Shown: in pieces, positions 1-7,371 of the stretch
Layout: the number at the start of each line of letters is the position of its first letter
Numbering within the stretch: the stretch's first letter is position 1
DNA from: an uncultured Propionivibrio sp.
GTDB lineage: Bacteria > Pseudomonadota > Gammaproteobacteria > Burkholderiales > Rhodocyclaceae
Assembly (NCBI GenBank): GCA_937923255.1
Contig: CALAIL010000034.1
Coordinates: 1 to 28,387, forward strand
Reading direction: 5' to 3'
DNA length: 28,387 nucleotides
Translations under genes and position numbers: made by a program
Notes under the pieces: model-generated
What the model was told of the DNA's origin: nothing
Databases searched by the model: none
Seen by the model: only the letters and a program-made list of their open reading frames with translations

Positions 1-90
1 CGGGGCGCGCTGCCGCTCAGCGCAACGGCATCAAGAGGAGTTCCGTGGGTGGAAGGTCAGCGCACAGGCCTTGGCAATTCCTATAGTTAA

Positions 91-370
91 AGTGTCTCAG
101 GGTACCTGCCCGCTAGTCCGCGTATTTAGGGCGTTTCAGAATGGATGCCTGGGAATGCCCTATCCACGCGGGGTTCGGAGCCCTCGAAAATCCCCCCGCC
201 CTTTGGAAAAGGGTAAAAAAGACAAAAAGAGCGCAGGCGCATCTCCAAAAAGAGGTGGCCTGAAGCCCGCGTATTTAGGGCATCTCTGGGCACTCTACCC
301 TGAAACCCTTTATTTATAAGGGTTCCAGAGGTGCCTGCCCGCAAACGCCCTATTCATAAGGGGTTACAGG
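91..370. repeat. Degenerate 39-40 bp repeat array (left copy)
   Basis: This stretch is made of short units, each with a GC-flanked, AT-centred core such as CCGCGTATTTAGGG (118-131), CCCTATCCACGCGGGG (158-173), CCCGCGTATTTAGGG (about 267) and CCCTTTATTTATAAGGG (about 305). Each core is followed by a purine-rich spacer resembling TTCCAGAGGTGCCTG. Where units are contiguous the period is 39-42 bp. CCCGCGTATTTAGGG is close to the reverse complement of CCCTATCCACGCGGG, so the core is partly palindromic and can read in either direction. Related cores lie at 22769-22824, 23000-23045 and 28038-28355. The spacers are similar to each other, so this is not a CRISPR array. I do not recognise the family. 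Reading frames stay open here because 39 is a multiple of three, but I see no ribosome binding site or protein-like composition. Confidence 0.75.
203..370 (+). repeat. Long direct repeat, left copy
   Basis: From TTGGAAAA at 203, and most clearly from GCGCAGGCGCATCTCC at 231, to about 370, the sequence matches 28204-28365 in the same orientation. The stretch 231-288 is nearly identical to 28226-28283, and the rest is diverged but alignable. It contains a small hairpin (CATCTC, CAAAAA, GAGGTG; 240-257) and three of the 39-40 bp cores. The two copies bracket about 28 kb of mainly housekeeping genes. Confidence 0.8.
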
Positions 371-397
371 CAGCTCTTTTTAAAAGCCAGACAATAC

Positions 398-501
398 ATA
401 GCGGCTTAACTTTGCCAAAAGACAAGGCGGCGAGCCGCTGACAGTACGAGTAGTACGGCAAGGCGAAGCCAACGCCGTATTTTGGCAAAGGAAGACGCTA
501 T
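398..501 (+). mobile_element. Correia-like MITE, copy 1
   Basis: This 104-bp element has terminal inverted repeats: it opens ATAGCGGCTTAACTTTGCC and closes GGCAAAGGAAGACGCTAT. Its core carries GACAAGGCGGCGAGCCGC, GACAGTACGAGTAGTACGG and CAAGGCGAAGCCAACGCC. From memory, the order and wording of these blocks closely follow the internally deleted form of the Neisseria Correia element, which has TATAGTGGATTAA ends and a core with GACAAGGCGACGAAGCCGC and GACAGTAC. It encodes no protein, so any mobility would depend on a transposase elsewhere. It could instead be an unrelated palindromic repeat, but the shared core makes that less likely. The 3' neighbour, copy 2, abuts it directly. Confidence 0.75.
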
Positions 502-608
502 GGCTCGACTTTGCCAAAAGACAAGGCGGTAAGCCGCTGACAGACCACTCAGTACGACAAGGTCAGGCCAACATAGCAACGCCGTATTTTGGTAAAGGAA
601 GCCGCTAT
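499..608 (+). mobile_element. Correia-like MITE, copy 2 (diverged, abutting)
   Basis: This second element has the same orientation as copy 1 and shares the terminal TAT at 499-501 with it. It keeps CTTTGCCAAAAGACAAGGCG near the left end and GCCGTATTTTGGTAAAGG followed by AAGCCGCTAT at the right end. Its centre is altered: CAGACCACTCAGTACGACAA replaces the GACAGTACGAGTAGTACGG block, and a short insertion (ACATAG) precedes AACGCCGTA. The left terminus has decayed to TATGGCTCGAC. It is therefore older or more eroded than copy 1 and copy 3. Confidence 0.65.
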
Positions 609-637
609 TTTCCAATTTATGTTTTTTGATGCTCTGA

Positions 638-697
638 AGCCCTTTATTTACGGGGGCCTCCGGGCATTTTATGTTTTCTGGTCTGTTTGCGCGGGGT
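638..697. repeat. Two more 40-bp repeat units
   Basis: CCCTTTATTTACGGGGG at about 640-655 is followed by CCTCCGGGCAT. A second, more degenerate GGG core occurs 40 bp later (GTTTGCGCGGGG, about 684-695). The second unit ends where the acetyltransferase remnant's stop codon begins (698), so the array directly abuts a broken gene. Confidence 0.55.
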
Positions 698-820
698 TCA
701 CAGCGCCCGCTTCATGTAGATCACATCGGGCATGGGGTTGGCGTAGTAGGGCGCGGTTTCGACGAAGGCGTGCCGTTCGTACAGGTGGATGGCGCTGCGC
801 AGTTCGCGCACGGTGCCAGC
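698..820 (-). pseudogene. 3' remnant of a GNAT-family N-acetyltransferase gene
   Basis: Read on the minus strand, the last 40 or so codons spell a typical GNAT C-terminus: TVRELRSAIHLYERHAFVE, then TAPYYANPMPDVIYMKRAL and a TGA stop. The LYE...FVE and PYY.NP..DVIYM blocks form the final strand and helix of the acetyl-CoA-binding fold in this family. Upstream in the same frame the sequence is no longer GNAT-like. There is no room for the acetyl-CoA loop or the N-terminal half before the uvrD stop at 907. The gene is therefore 5' truncated and presumably inactive. The repeat array abuts its 3' end. Confidence 0.75.
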
Positions 821-906
821 GCGATTGCGCGGCGATGAACGGGCGATGAAAATATATGCAGCTGGCAGCCGGCTTCGTTGCCCGATCGCAGGCTGTCGGA
901 ACGATC

Positions 907-3114
907 TCAAGCCGCTGTCAGCCTGGCGTAGGCCAGCGCCAGCCATTTCATCCCCTGTTTGCCAAAATTCACCTGGACGCGCGCATCTGCCCCGTGCCCC
1001 TCGGCAGAAACGATGACTCCCGCGCCGAATTTGGCATGGTGCACATTTTGGCCAATGCGAAATCCGCCCGGTGCCTCCGGCGCGGCGCGTTCTGCCCCCC
1101 CGGCGCTTTCCTGCCGCCCGGCGGATGCGCCCGACGCGTAGGGGTTGCCATACGTTGCCGGTGCTGCGGCATGACCCACCGGCTGGAGCAAGGCTTCGGG
1201 CAGTTCCTCGATAAAGCGCGAAGGCAAACAATAGCGTGTCTGTCCATGCAGCAGGCGCGTTTGCGCATGGGTCAGATACAACCGCTGGCGGGCGCGGGTG
1301 ATGGCGACATACATCAGCCGGCGCTCTTCCTCCAGCCCATCACGCTCAAGTTCGGAGTTTTCGTGCGGGAACAGGCCCTGCTCCAGACCGGTGATGAAAA
1401 CGGCGTCGAATTCCAGCCCTTTGGCCGCATGCACCGTCATCAATTGCACGGCGTCCTGCCCTTCTCCCGCCTGGTGTTCGCCCGCCTCCAGCGAGGCATG
1501 GGCTAAAAAGGCGGAAAGCGCGTCGCCTTCCGCCGGATTGACCAAGGTGTCGTCTTCTTCCTGCAAGAAGCGGGTCGCAGCACTGACCAGTTCATCCAGG
1601 TTTTCCAGCCGTTCGCGCCCTTCCTTTTCGCCCAGATAATGCGCGCGCAGACCGCTTCTCTCGATGAGATGCTCGATCACCTCGGGCAGCGACACGCCTT
1701 GCGTTTCGGCGCGCAGCGCCTCAATCAGCCGGATAAAATTGCCCACCGCCACGCCGGCTTTGCCCGGCAAACCCGCCGCCGCGTTGTAGAGGCTGGAGTT
1801 GGCGCGGTGCGCGGCGTCCTGCAACGCTTCAAAACTGCGGCTGCCGATACCGCGCGCAGGGAAATTGACGACGCGGACAAAGGCCGTATCGTCGTCCGGA
1901 TTGACAATCAGACGCAGGTAGGCCAGCGCATGCTTGACTTCCTGCCGGTCAAAAAAGCGCAGCCCGCCATGCACGCGGTACGGCACGCCGGCGGTAAATA
2001 GCTGATGTTCGAGCACGCGCGACTGCGCGTTGGAACGATAGAGCAAGGCAATCTGCCGGGGCGGCGTGCCCTCGCGGATCAGTGCGCGCGCTTCATCGAC
2101 GACATAGTGCGCCTCATCGAGATCGGAAAAGCCGGCAAAGACGCGGATCGGCTCGCCCGCTCCGGCATCGGTCCACAGATTCTTGCCCAGACGCGCCTGA
2201 TTGTGCTGGATCAGCGCATTGGCGGCGTCGAGAATATTGCCGAACGAACGATAATTCTGTTCCAGGCGAATCACGTTCTCGACCCGGAACTCGCGCTCGA
2301 AGGCGCGCATATTGCCCACCTCCGCGCCACGGAAAGCATAAATGCTCTGATCGTCATCGCCTACCGCAAACAGGCAGGCGCCCGGCGCCGGCGCGTCGAC
2401 GCCCGCCAGCAGTTTCAGCCATCGGTACTGCAAGGCGTTGGTATCCTGAAACTCATCGACCAGAATATGGCAAAAACGCGCCTGATAATGCCGGCGCAGC
2501 GGCTCGTTACGCGACAACAGCTCGTAGCAGCGCAGCAGCAGCTCGGCGAAATCGGCCACGCCCTCGCGCTGGCACTGTGCCTCATATTCCGCGTACAGCT
2601 CGATACGCCGCTGCGTGTAATCATCGTACCCCTCGGCCTGCGCCGCGCGGATGCCCTGTTCCTTGTGGGCATTGATGAAATAGGCCAGCTCGCGCGGCGG
2701 GAATTTTTCGTCATCGACGCCGAGATTTTTGAGTAGGCGTTTGATCGCCGAGAGTTGATCGGCCATGTCGAGAATCGGGAACGCGGCCGGCAGCGCCGCC
2801 TCACGATGATGCAAGCGCAACATGCGGTTGCACAGCCCGTGAAAAGTGCCGACCCACAGGCCGCGCGCCGCACCGAACTGCAACGGCAGCATCGCCGACA
2901 GACGCGTCAGCATCTCTTTGGCTGCCTTGTTGGTGAATGTTACGGCCAGCACGGCATGCGGGCTTGCCTGCCCCGTCGAAATCAGCCAGGCGATGCGCGT
3001 CGTCAGTACGCGCGTCTTGCCGCTGCCGGCGCCGGCCAGAATCAGCGCATGCTGCGGCGGCAAGGTCACCGCGGCGACTTGCTGGGGATTGAGCTGGGCA
3101 AGCAGATCAGACAT
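907..3114 (-). CDS. uvrD: ATP-dependent DNA helicase II, UvrD/PcrA type
   Basis: This superfamily 1A 3'-5' helicase unwinds DNA in nucleotide excision repair and mismatch repair and strips RecA from single strands. The 735-residue protein has the full motif set: Walker A AGAGSGKT (27-34), motif Ia TFTNKAAKEM (59-68), Walker B DEFQDT (220-225), motif III GDDDQSIYAFRGA (252-264), motif IV QNYRS (286-290), motif V VHAAKGLEF (561-569) and motif VI RRLMYVAITRAR (598-609). The C-terminal segment (about 683-735) carries G..VHHAKFGAGVIV and a final V.F...G.K.L, the Tudor-like tail of UvrD/PcrA that Rep lacks. The ATG at 3112-3114 gives a family-typical N-terminus, though its ribosome binding site is weak. 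It lies 30 bp after a small unknown gene on the same strand and is probably co-transcribed with it. Length is normal and nothing essential is missing. Confidence 0.95.
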   Translation of the reverse strand: MSDLLAQLNPQQVAAVTLPPQHALILAGAGSGKTRVLTTRIAWLISTGQASPHAVLAVTFTNKAAKEMLTRLSAMLPLQFGAARGLWVGTFHGLCNRMLRLHHREAALPAAFPILDMADQLSAIKRLLKNLGVDDEKFPPRELAYFINAHKEQGIRAAQAEGYDDYTQRRIELYAEYEAQCQREGVADFAELLLRCYELLSRNEPLRRHYQARFCHILVDEFQDTNALQYRWLKLLAGVDAPAPGACLFAVGDDDQSIYAFRGAEVGNMRAFEREFRVENVIRLEQNYRSFGNILDAANALIQHNQARLGKNLWTDAGAGEPIRVFAGFSDLDEAHYVVDEARALIREGTPPRQIALLYRSNAQSRVLEHQLFTAGVPYRVHGGLRFFDRQEVKHALAYLRLIVNPDDDTAFVRVVNFPARGIGSRSFEALQDAAHRANSSLYNAAAGLPGKAGVAVGNFIRLIEALRAETQGVSLPEVIEHLIERSGLRAHYLGEKEGRERLENLDELVSAATRFLQEEDDTLVNPAEGDALSAFLAHASLEAGEHQAGEGQDAVQLMTVHAAKGLEFDAVFITGLEQGLFPHENSELERDGLEEERRLMYVAITRARQRLYLTHAQTRLLHGQTRYCLPSRFIEELPEALLQPVGHAAAPATYGNPYASGASAGRQESAGGAERAAPEAPGGFRIGQNVHHAKFGAGVIVSAEGHGADARVQVNFGKQGMKWLALAYARLTAA

Positions 3115-3144
3115 GGCAGAATTTCCGGAAAAAACAGGCCCGGA

Positions 3145-3594
3145 TTATACCGGGCGCTGAAGAGACGCCTTGTCCGCATCGGCGGACGGCAGCCCTGTCT
3201 CGGCAACAGCGACCAGTCCGCGTTTATTGCCGCGCGTCAGCCGGCGCAGGCGTCGTTCGGCCTCAACGCGGCTGGTGGCGGCTTGTTCCGGGTAGGCGTA
3301 ACACGCTGCCCAGCGGCCATTATTGAGCAGCAACACGGCAACGCAGCGACCGCCGTCGATCGTTGTCACGAGGGCATACTGCCCGCATTCATCGCGCTCG
3401 CGCGTATCACACACATCTGCCGGCTTGATTGCACGTCGGTGGGATGGAGGAAACCAGGAAGCGGCCACGAGATCCATCGCCTCCTCATGCGGCACGCAAA
3501 GACTGCGCAGCGCATCGACCGGCGAATCGAATTCCGCGCAGACGACGGCGGGGAAATAGCGGGTAACAGGCAAACCATCCGACATGGTGCGCAT
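3145..3594 (-). CDS. Conserved-looking hypothetical protein upstream of uvrD
   Basis: I do not recognise the family. From the ATG at 3594 the product is about 149 residues; an in-frame ATG at 3585 (MSDGLPVTRYFPAVV) is equally possible and has GGTAAG nearby. The sequence looks protein-like, with alternating hydrophobic stretches such as ALVTTIDGGRCVAVLLLNNG and WAACYAYPEQAATS, and an Arg-rich EAERRLRRLTRGNKRG near the C-terminus. It has no signal peptide or membrane segment, but several Cys (CVP, VCD, ECG, RCV, ACY). It stops 30 bp before uvrD on the same strand, which supports a real gene in an operon with uvrD. The frame stays open further upstream, antisense to dsbC, but that part does not look coding. 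Confidence 0.6.
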   Translation of the reverse strand: MRTMSDGLPVTRYFPAVVCAEFDSPVDALRSLCVPHEEAMDLVAASWFPPSHRRAIKPADVCDTRERDECGQYALVTTIDGGRCVAVLLLNNGRWAACYAYPEQAATSRVEAERRLRRLTRGNKRGLVAVAETGLPSADADKASLQRPV

Positions 3595-3670
3595 CTTACC
3601 GCGCGCCGACATAGCCGACGTGGTTTGCCACCGCGCCGGAATAGTCGGATATTGGTCAAATCCGTCTGCT

Positions 3671-3695
3671 GCGCCGCTATGTACGGGGGCGGCGC
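3671..3695. repeat. Small inverted repeat in a divergent intergenic region
   Basis: GCGCCGC (3671-3677) and GCGGCGC (3689-3695) form a perfect 7-bp stem with an 11-nt loop. It sits between the divergently transcribed unknown gene (minus) and dsbC (plus). There is no T tract on either side, so it is not an obvious terminator. It could be an operator or may have no function. Confidence 0.3.
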
Positions 3696-3874
3696 GAGAG
3701 AATATTGCTATTGCAGTACACGACTCACACACTTCATCGGCTGTTTCATGAGAAACTCTCGGCCTTTCAAATTCTGTGCAACGCTGGCATGTGCTGACCG
3801 ACTGCCTCAAGCCCGTCAAAAACCTGCTCATCCAGTATGCGTTAAAAAACCTGAGATTACGGAGAAACCTGTTC

Positions 3875-4600
3875 ATGTCGAGAAACATCCTGTCCATCGC
3901 CCTAATCGCCGTCGCCTGCCTGACTGCCCCCGCGCACGCCAACGAAGCCAGCGTTAAAAGCGCCATGGAAGCGAAACTGGGCGTCAAAATCAGCAGCATC
4001 AAACAAACGCCTTACCTCGGGCTGTACGAAATTTATGCCGACGGGCAAATTTTCTATACCGATGCCAAGCAGTCGGTCATCATCGCCGGCGCACTGATCG
4101 ACGGCAAGACGATGCAGAACTACACCGCGGAGCGGATGCAGAAACTGACGGCGGTCAAATTCTCCGATCTGCCGCTGAACAACGCGATCAAACAGGTGCG
4201 CGGCGATGGCAAGCGCGTACTGGTAACCTTTGAAGATCCGAACTGCGGATACTGCAAACGCCTAGACAAGGAAATCGCCAAGCTCGACAACATTACCTTG
4301 TATACCTTCCTCTATCCAATCCTCTCGCCCGATTCGCTGGAAAAATCCAAGCAGGTCTGGTGTTCGTCCGACAAGGCGCGCGCCTGGAACGATCTGATGC
4401 TGGACGGCAAAAAACTGACGGCCAAGACGAACTGCAACACGTCGGCCATCGCACAGAATCTCGAATTTGGCCGCAGTCTGAACATCCAGGGTACACCGAC
4501 GCTCATTTTTGCTGATGGCGAGCGTATTCCCGGCGTGCTGCCGCTCGACCGCATCGAGCAGAAGCTAGTCTCGCTCGACAACGCCCCCGCAAAGAAATAA
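3875..4600 (+). CDS. dsbC: Periplasmic thiol:disulfide interchange protein DsbC
   Basis: This disulfide isomerase repairs wrongly paired cysteines in the periplasm and is kept reduced by DsbD. The 241-residue product begins with a Sec signal peptide (1-22, ending in AHA before NEAS). An N-terminal dimerisation domain follows (about 23-90), then a thioredoxin-fold domain with the active-site motif CGYC (124-127) in FEDPNCGYCKRL. The cis-proline is at GTPT (206-209). A second cysteine pair, C163 and C187, matches the structural disulfide of DsbC. The frame is open to 3776, but the ATG at 3875 has GGAG 10 bases upstream and gives the signal peptide directly, so I chose it. The gene is monocistronic, with a strong hairpin terminator about 65 bp after the stop. 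Confidence 0.95.
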   Translation: MSRNILSIALIAVACLTAPAHANEASVKSAMEAKLGVKISSIKQTPYLGLYEIYADGQIFYTDAKQSVIIAGALIDGKTMQNYTAERMQKLTAVKFSDLPLNNAIKQVRGDGKRVLVTFEDPNCGYCKRLDKEIAKLDNITLYTFLYPILSPDSLEKSKQVWCSSDKARAWNDLMLDGKKLTAKTNCNTSAIAQNLEFGRSLNIQGTPTLIFADGERIPGVLPLDRIEQKLVSLDNAPAKK

Positions 4601-4665
4601 GTCGGCCGCATCAGCAACGCTGGAAAAATAAATATCGCAGCGGATACGGGAATACGGCGCCCACC

Positions 4666-4720
4666 GGCGGAACCGTCAGCAAAGGAGAAATCATCTCCTG
4701 TCTGGCCGTTCCGCCTTTTT
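4666..4720 (+). terminator. Strong rho-independent terminator after dsbC
   Basis: GGCGGAAC (4666-4673) pairs with GTTCCGCC (4708-4715), with T5 at 4716-4720. Inside, CAG pairs with CTG and AGGAGA with TCTCCT around a 5-nt loop, so the whole 50 bp folds into one long, slightly bulged hairpin. It ends the dsbC transcript and isolates the methyltransferase gene. Confidence 0.85.
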
Positions 4721-4827
4721 CATGACGTCGCTACCGTACAAGCCGCCTGGCGTAGTTTTCTGACAATGAAAAAAGGGAAAAGCTCGGGAGTACAATTGCG
4801 AATCTCTCTTATTTAGAAGAAGCCGCC

Positions 4828-5646
4828 ATGCCCGACAAAGTCACCCCGGATCTCACCACCCTGTCCGAAACGCTGTTTATTCCGCTGTGGGCAAGGGCGG
4901 TGGAGCAACAACAGCCCGCGCCGTTGCTCGTGGATCCGGTCGCGCCCAAAATGCTCGCGCGCCTTGACTATGATTTCAGCCAATACGCCAAAGCCACCGC
5001 CTCGCAGGCGGGCTGCTGCGGGCGGGCCTGGCTTTTCGACGAGCAGGCACGCCGCTTCATCGCTGCCCATCCTGATGCCGTGGTGGTGCAGATCGGTGCG
5101 GGGCTGGATGCGCGTTATGAGCGCCTCGGCCGCCCGGCCGTCACCGCTTGGTACGACCTTGACCTACCCGAAGTCATCGCCCTGCGCCGCGAGCTGCTGC
5201 CGGAATCCGGCAATATCTACCTGAGCGAATCGCTCTTTGCTTCCGACTGGATGGATCGCGCCGCCGCACACGGCAAACCGGTGTTGCTGCTCTGCGAAGG
5301 GGTGCTGATGTACTTCGATGCCAGCGACGTGCGCGCCTGGCTGGCGACCCTCGCGCAACACCTGCCGCAGGCGACGCTGGTGTTCGACATCATCCCGACC
5401 ATCCTGGTCGGCCGCGCCAAGCGGCATGATGCCCTCGGCAGCATGAAAAAAGCCCCGCCGGAGATGAAATGGTCGGTCAAGGACAGCCGCGAACTGGAAA
5501 CCTGGCTGCCAGGATTGACATTGGAAGAAGAACTGCTGCTGAGCAAAACCTGCGGCAAACGCTATCCGCTTTTCCTGCGCCTGCTCTATGCCCTCGGCGT
5601 CGGCAGCAAGCTGGATCAGCGCATCGTGCGGGTGAAGCTGCCCTGA
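4828..5646 (+). CDS. Class I SAM-dependent methyltransferase, LCMT/TcmP-like
   Basis: The protein (272 aa) matches the leucine carboxyl methyltransferase/TcmP type of O- or carboxyl-methyltransferase. The SAM-binding loop is VVQIGAGLDAR (86-96). It is followed by the acidic strand YDLDLPEVIALRRE (109-122) and the family hallmark LLLCEGVLMYF (153-163). The N-terminus (LSETLFIPLWARAVE) resembles the helical cap of bacterial relatives. There is no signal peptide, so it should be cytosolic. The substrate cannot be told from sequence; relatives act on polyketides, small acids or protein C-termini. The ATG at 4828 follows AGAAGA. The gene stands alone between the dsbC terminator and the convergent cls gene. 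Confidence 0.8.
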   Translation: MPDKVTPDLTTLSETLFIPLWARAVEQQQPAPLLVDPVAPKMLARLDYDFSQYAKATASQAGCCGRAWLFDEQARRFIAAHPDAVVVQIGAGLDARYERLGRPAVTAWYDLDLPEVIALRRELLPESGNIYLSESLFASDWMDRAAAHGKPVLLLCEGVLMYFDASDVRAWLATLAQHLPQATLVFDIIPTILVGRAKRHDALGSMKKAPPEMKWSVKDSRELETWLPGLTLEEELLLSKTCGKRYPLFLRLLYALGVGSKLDQRIVRVKLP

Positions 5647-5910
5647 ATTCCGGCCTGCGCCCCATCCCAAGCGACACCACGGCAGCCCCCGCGCATTTTC
5701 TCTGTAAACTCGCCTGCCCATCCCGTGTTATCCATCCAGCCGCGCCGATGCCGGCGAACTCCTTGTTTGGAACGCGTGAGAATCATCCCTCTGATGAACT
5801 TTGATGGGAATTTTTCTATAGCGCCAAGATCAATCAGGTGGCAGAAAGACGGCTATTTTCCAGGCTGTCTGTCCATTTGGCCGCTCACTCGCCAACCGCC
5901 TACAACTTGC

Positions 5911-7371
5911 CTACAACTGGAAGGCCAGCCAAAGCAGCAGCCCTTCCGCCACATTCCGCACCACATGGGGGCGCTGTACGACATAGGCGTCCGCTTCCTT
6001 TCGCCGCGCTTCAATCCAGGCCGAAAAACCACGCACCGCCATCCCATCGTAAAACCCGATCATCATTTCGTAATTGATGAACAAGCTCCGTCCATCCAGA
6101 TTGGCGGAACCAGCCAGCGCCATTTCATCGTCGAACACGAGTGCTTTGGCATGCACCATCTGCGGGTGCAGCCAGACGCGCCCGCCGGCAGCCGCCAGTT
6201 CACGCAGGGCGCGGTGCCGAACGAAATCGGCAATCCTGTGGTTGGAGCGTACCGGCATCACCAGATCGACCGCCACGCCGCGCCGCGCCGCCAGCGTCAT
6301 GGCATTGAGCAGCGCCGGATCGGGCACAAAATAGGGGGTAATCGCCAGAATACGCCGGCGTGCGGTAAAGCAGCTGGAAATGAGCAGCGTATGGATCGTA
6401 TCGTCGGCCAGGTCGGGACCGCTGACCACCATCTGCGCCAGCCCCGGTAACGTGGGGGGCGGCCCCTGGACAGCATTGGCCTGCGCGGGCGCGTATTCTT
6501 CCGTAGGCGCACTTTCGCCGGCAAACGCCCAGTCCTGCATAAACACTTCCTGCGCCTGGCGCGCCAGATCGCCTTCCAGATCGAAGCTCAGATCGAGCCA
6601 GGGCGGCAGCGTACGCCGATGCAGCTGGCGATACACCTGTTGCCCAAGAACGCCATATCCGCCGACGAAATATTCCGCCGCCAGATTTCGGCCGCCACAC
6701 CAGAAATGCCGTCCGTCAGCAATCACTGACTTGCGGTGATTACGCAAATTGGTACGCCCGCGCAGCGACGAGCGAAATAAGGAAACAAACACCCGCGCTT
6801 CGACCCCTGCGGCACGCAAGGAACGCAGATCGGGCAAGCCGCCGCCCATGTAAACACCGACCCCATCGACCAGCAGGCGCACGCGCACACCCGCCCGCGC
6901 CTTCGCCTTGAGCCGCTCGCCAATTTCGTCGCCCAAGGCATCACGCCCAAACAGGAAGGTGCACACCTCCAGCGTCTGCGTTGCGCCATCAATGAGACGG
7001 CGCAGCGCATCGAGCGCCTGCGCGCCGTCGGCATGGATCGTCAGGTGCGTATAGGCCGCCGGCGGCGGCAAGCCCATCGCCTGCGCCAATCGTTGCGCCT
7101 GCGCTGCGGTCGTCTGCCGCGCCGGACTGGGTACATCGCCGATCGGCACGGAGCGCGGTCGCCGCGGTGCAATTTTGCGCGTTCCAAAAACCAGATACAG
7201 CGGCAAGGCAAGGAAAGGCAGCAATACAATCGCCATCACCCAGGCGATCGCCGCCGAAGGATGCCGGCGCTGATGCAGCGCCTGCGAGGCCGCTACATAG
7301 ACGATCAGGCCGATTACCGCGGCCAGCGCATCCAGCAGCTCCCAGTGACGCGCAATCAGATCTGCAATCAT
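5911..7371 (-). CDS. cls: Cardiolipin synthase, phospholipase D family
   Basis: The enzyme joins two phosphatidylglycerol molecules into cardiolipin plus glycerol at the inner membrane. Starting at the ATG at 7371, the product is 486 residues, usual for Cls. It has two N-terminal transmembrane helices (about 11-30 and 41-63), the second ending in YLVFGTRK, which is typical of the family. Two HKD active sites follow: NHRKSVIADG (H212, K214, D219) and VHAKALVFDD (H407, K409, D414), the latter followed by GSANLDGRSLFINYE. The reading frame continues upstream to 7599, but that extension does not resemble Cls and the helices would then be internal. The ribosome binding site is weak. The gene converges on the methyltransferase gene and diverges from the transketolase operon. 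Confidence 0.9.
   Translation of the reverse strand: MIADLIARHWELLDALAAVIGLIVYVAASQALHQRRHPSAAIAWVMAIVLLPFLALPLYLVFGTRKIAPRRPRSVPIGDVPSPARQTTAAQAQRLAQAMGLPPPAAYTHLTIHADGAQALDALRRLIDGATQTLEVCTFLFGRDALGDEIGERLKAKARAGVRVRLLVDGVGVYMGGGLPDLRSLRAAGVEARVFVSLFRSSLRGRTNLRNHRKSVIADGRHFWCGGRNLAAEYFVGGYGVLGQQVYRQLHRRTLPPWLDLSFDLEGDLARQAQEVFMQDWAFAGESAPTEEYAPAQANAVQGPPPTLPGLAQMVVSGPDLADDTIHTLLISSCFTARRRILAITPYFVPDPALLNAMTLAARRGVAVDLVMPVRSNHRIADFVRHRALRELAAAGGRVWLHPQMVHAKALVFDDEMALAGSANLDGRSLFINYEMMIGFYDGMAVRGFSAWIEARRKEADAYVVQRPHVVRNVAEGLLLWLAFQL

Noticed and set aside
1..90. Possible C-terminal end of an upstream gene (29 codons in frame 1 ending at TAA 88-90)
   Set aside because: All three plus frames are open over most of this short stretch and none gives a recognisable motif, so a partial gene cannot be supported.
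71..319. 82-codon frame across the left repeat array
   Set aside because: It is open because the repeat period is a multiple of three. It has no ribosome binding site and the peptide simply mirrors the repeat.
91..370. CRISPR array
   Set aside because: Units are degenerate, occur in both orientations and the sequences between cores are related to each other. There are no unique spacers and no cas genes.
3776..3874. Upstream start for dsbC
   Set aside because: It would place 33 residues before the signal peptide. The ATG at 3875 has a good GGAG and a proper secretory N-terminus.
2755..3957. 400-codon plus-strand frame antisense to uvrD and the unknown gene
   Set aside because: It overlaps an intact uvrD with all helicase motifs. 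The translation is Arg/Gln/His-rich shadow sequence typical of the strand opposite GC-rich genes.
4760..4796. Promoter for the methyltransferase gene (CTGACA and TACAAT)
   Set aside because: The hexamers are separated by 25 bp, too far for a sigma-70 promoter. The TACAAT alone is not enough.
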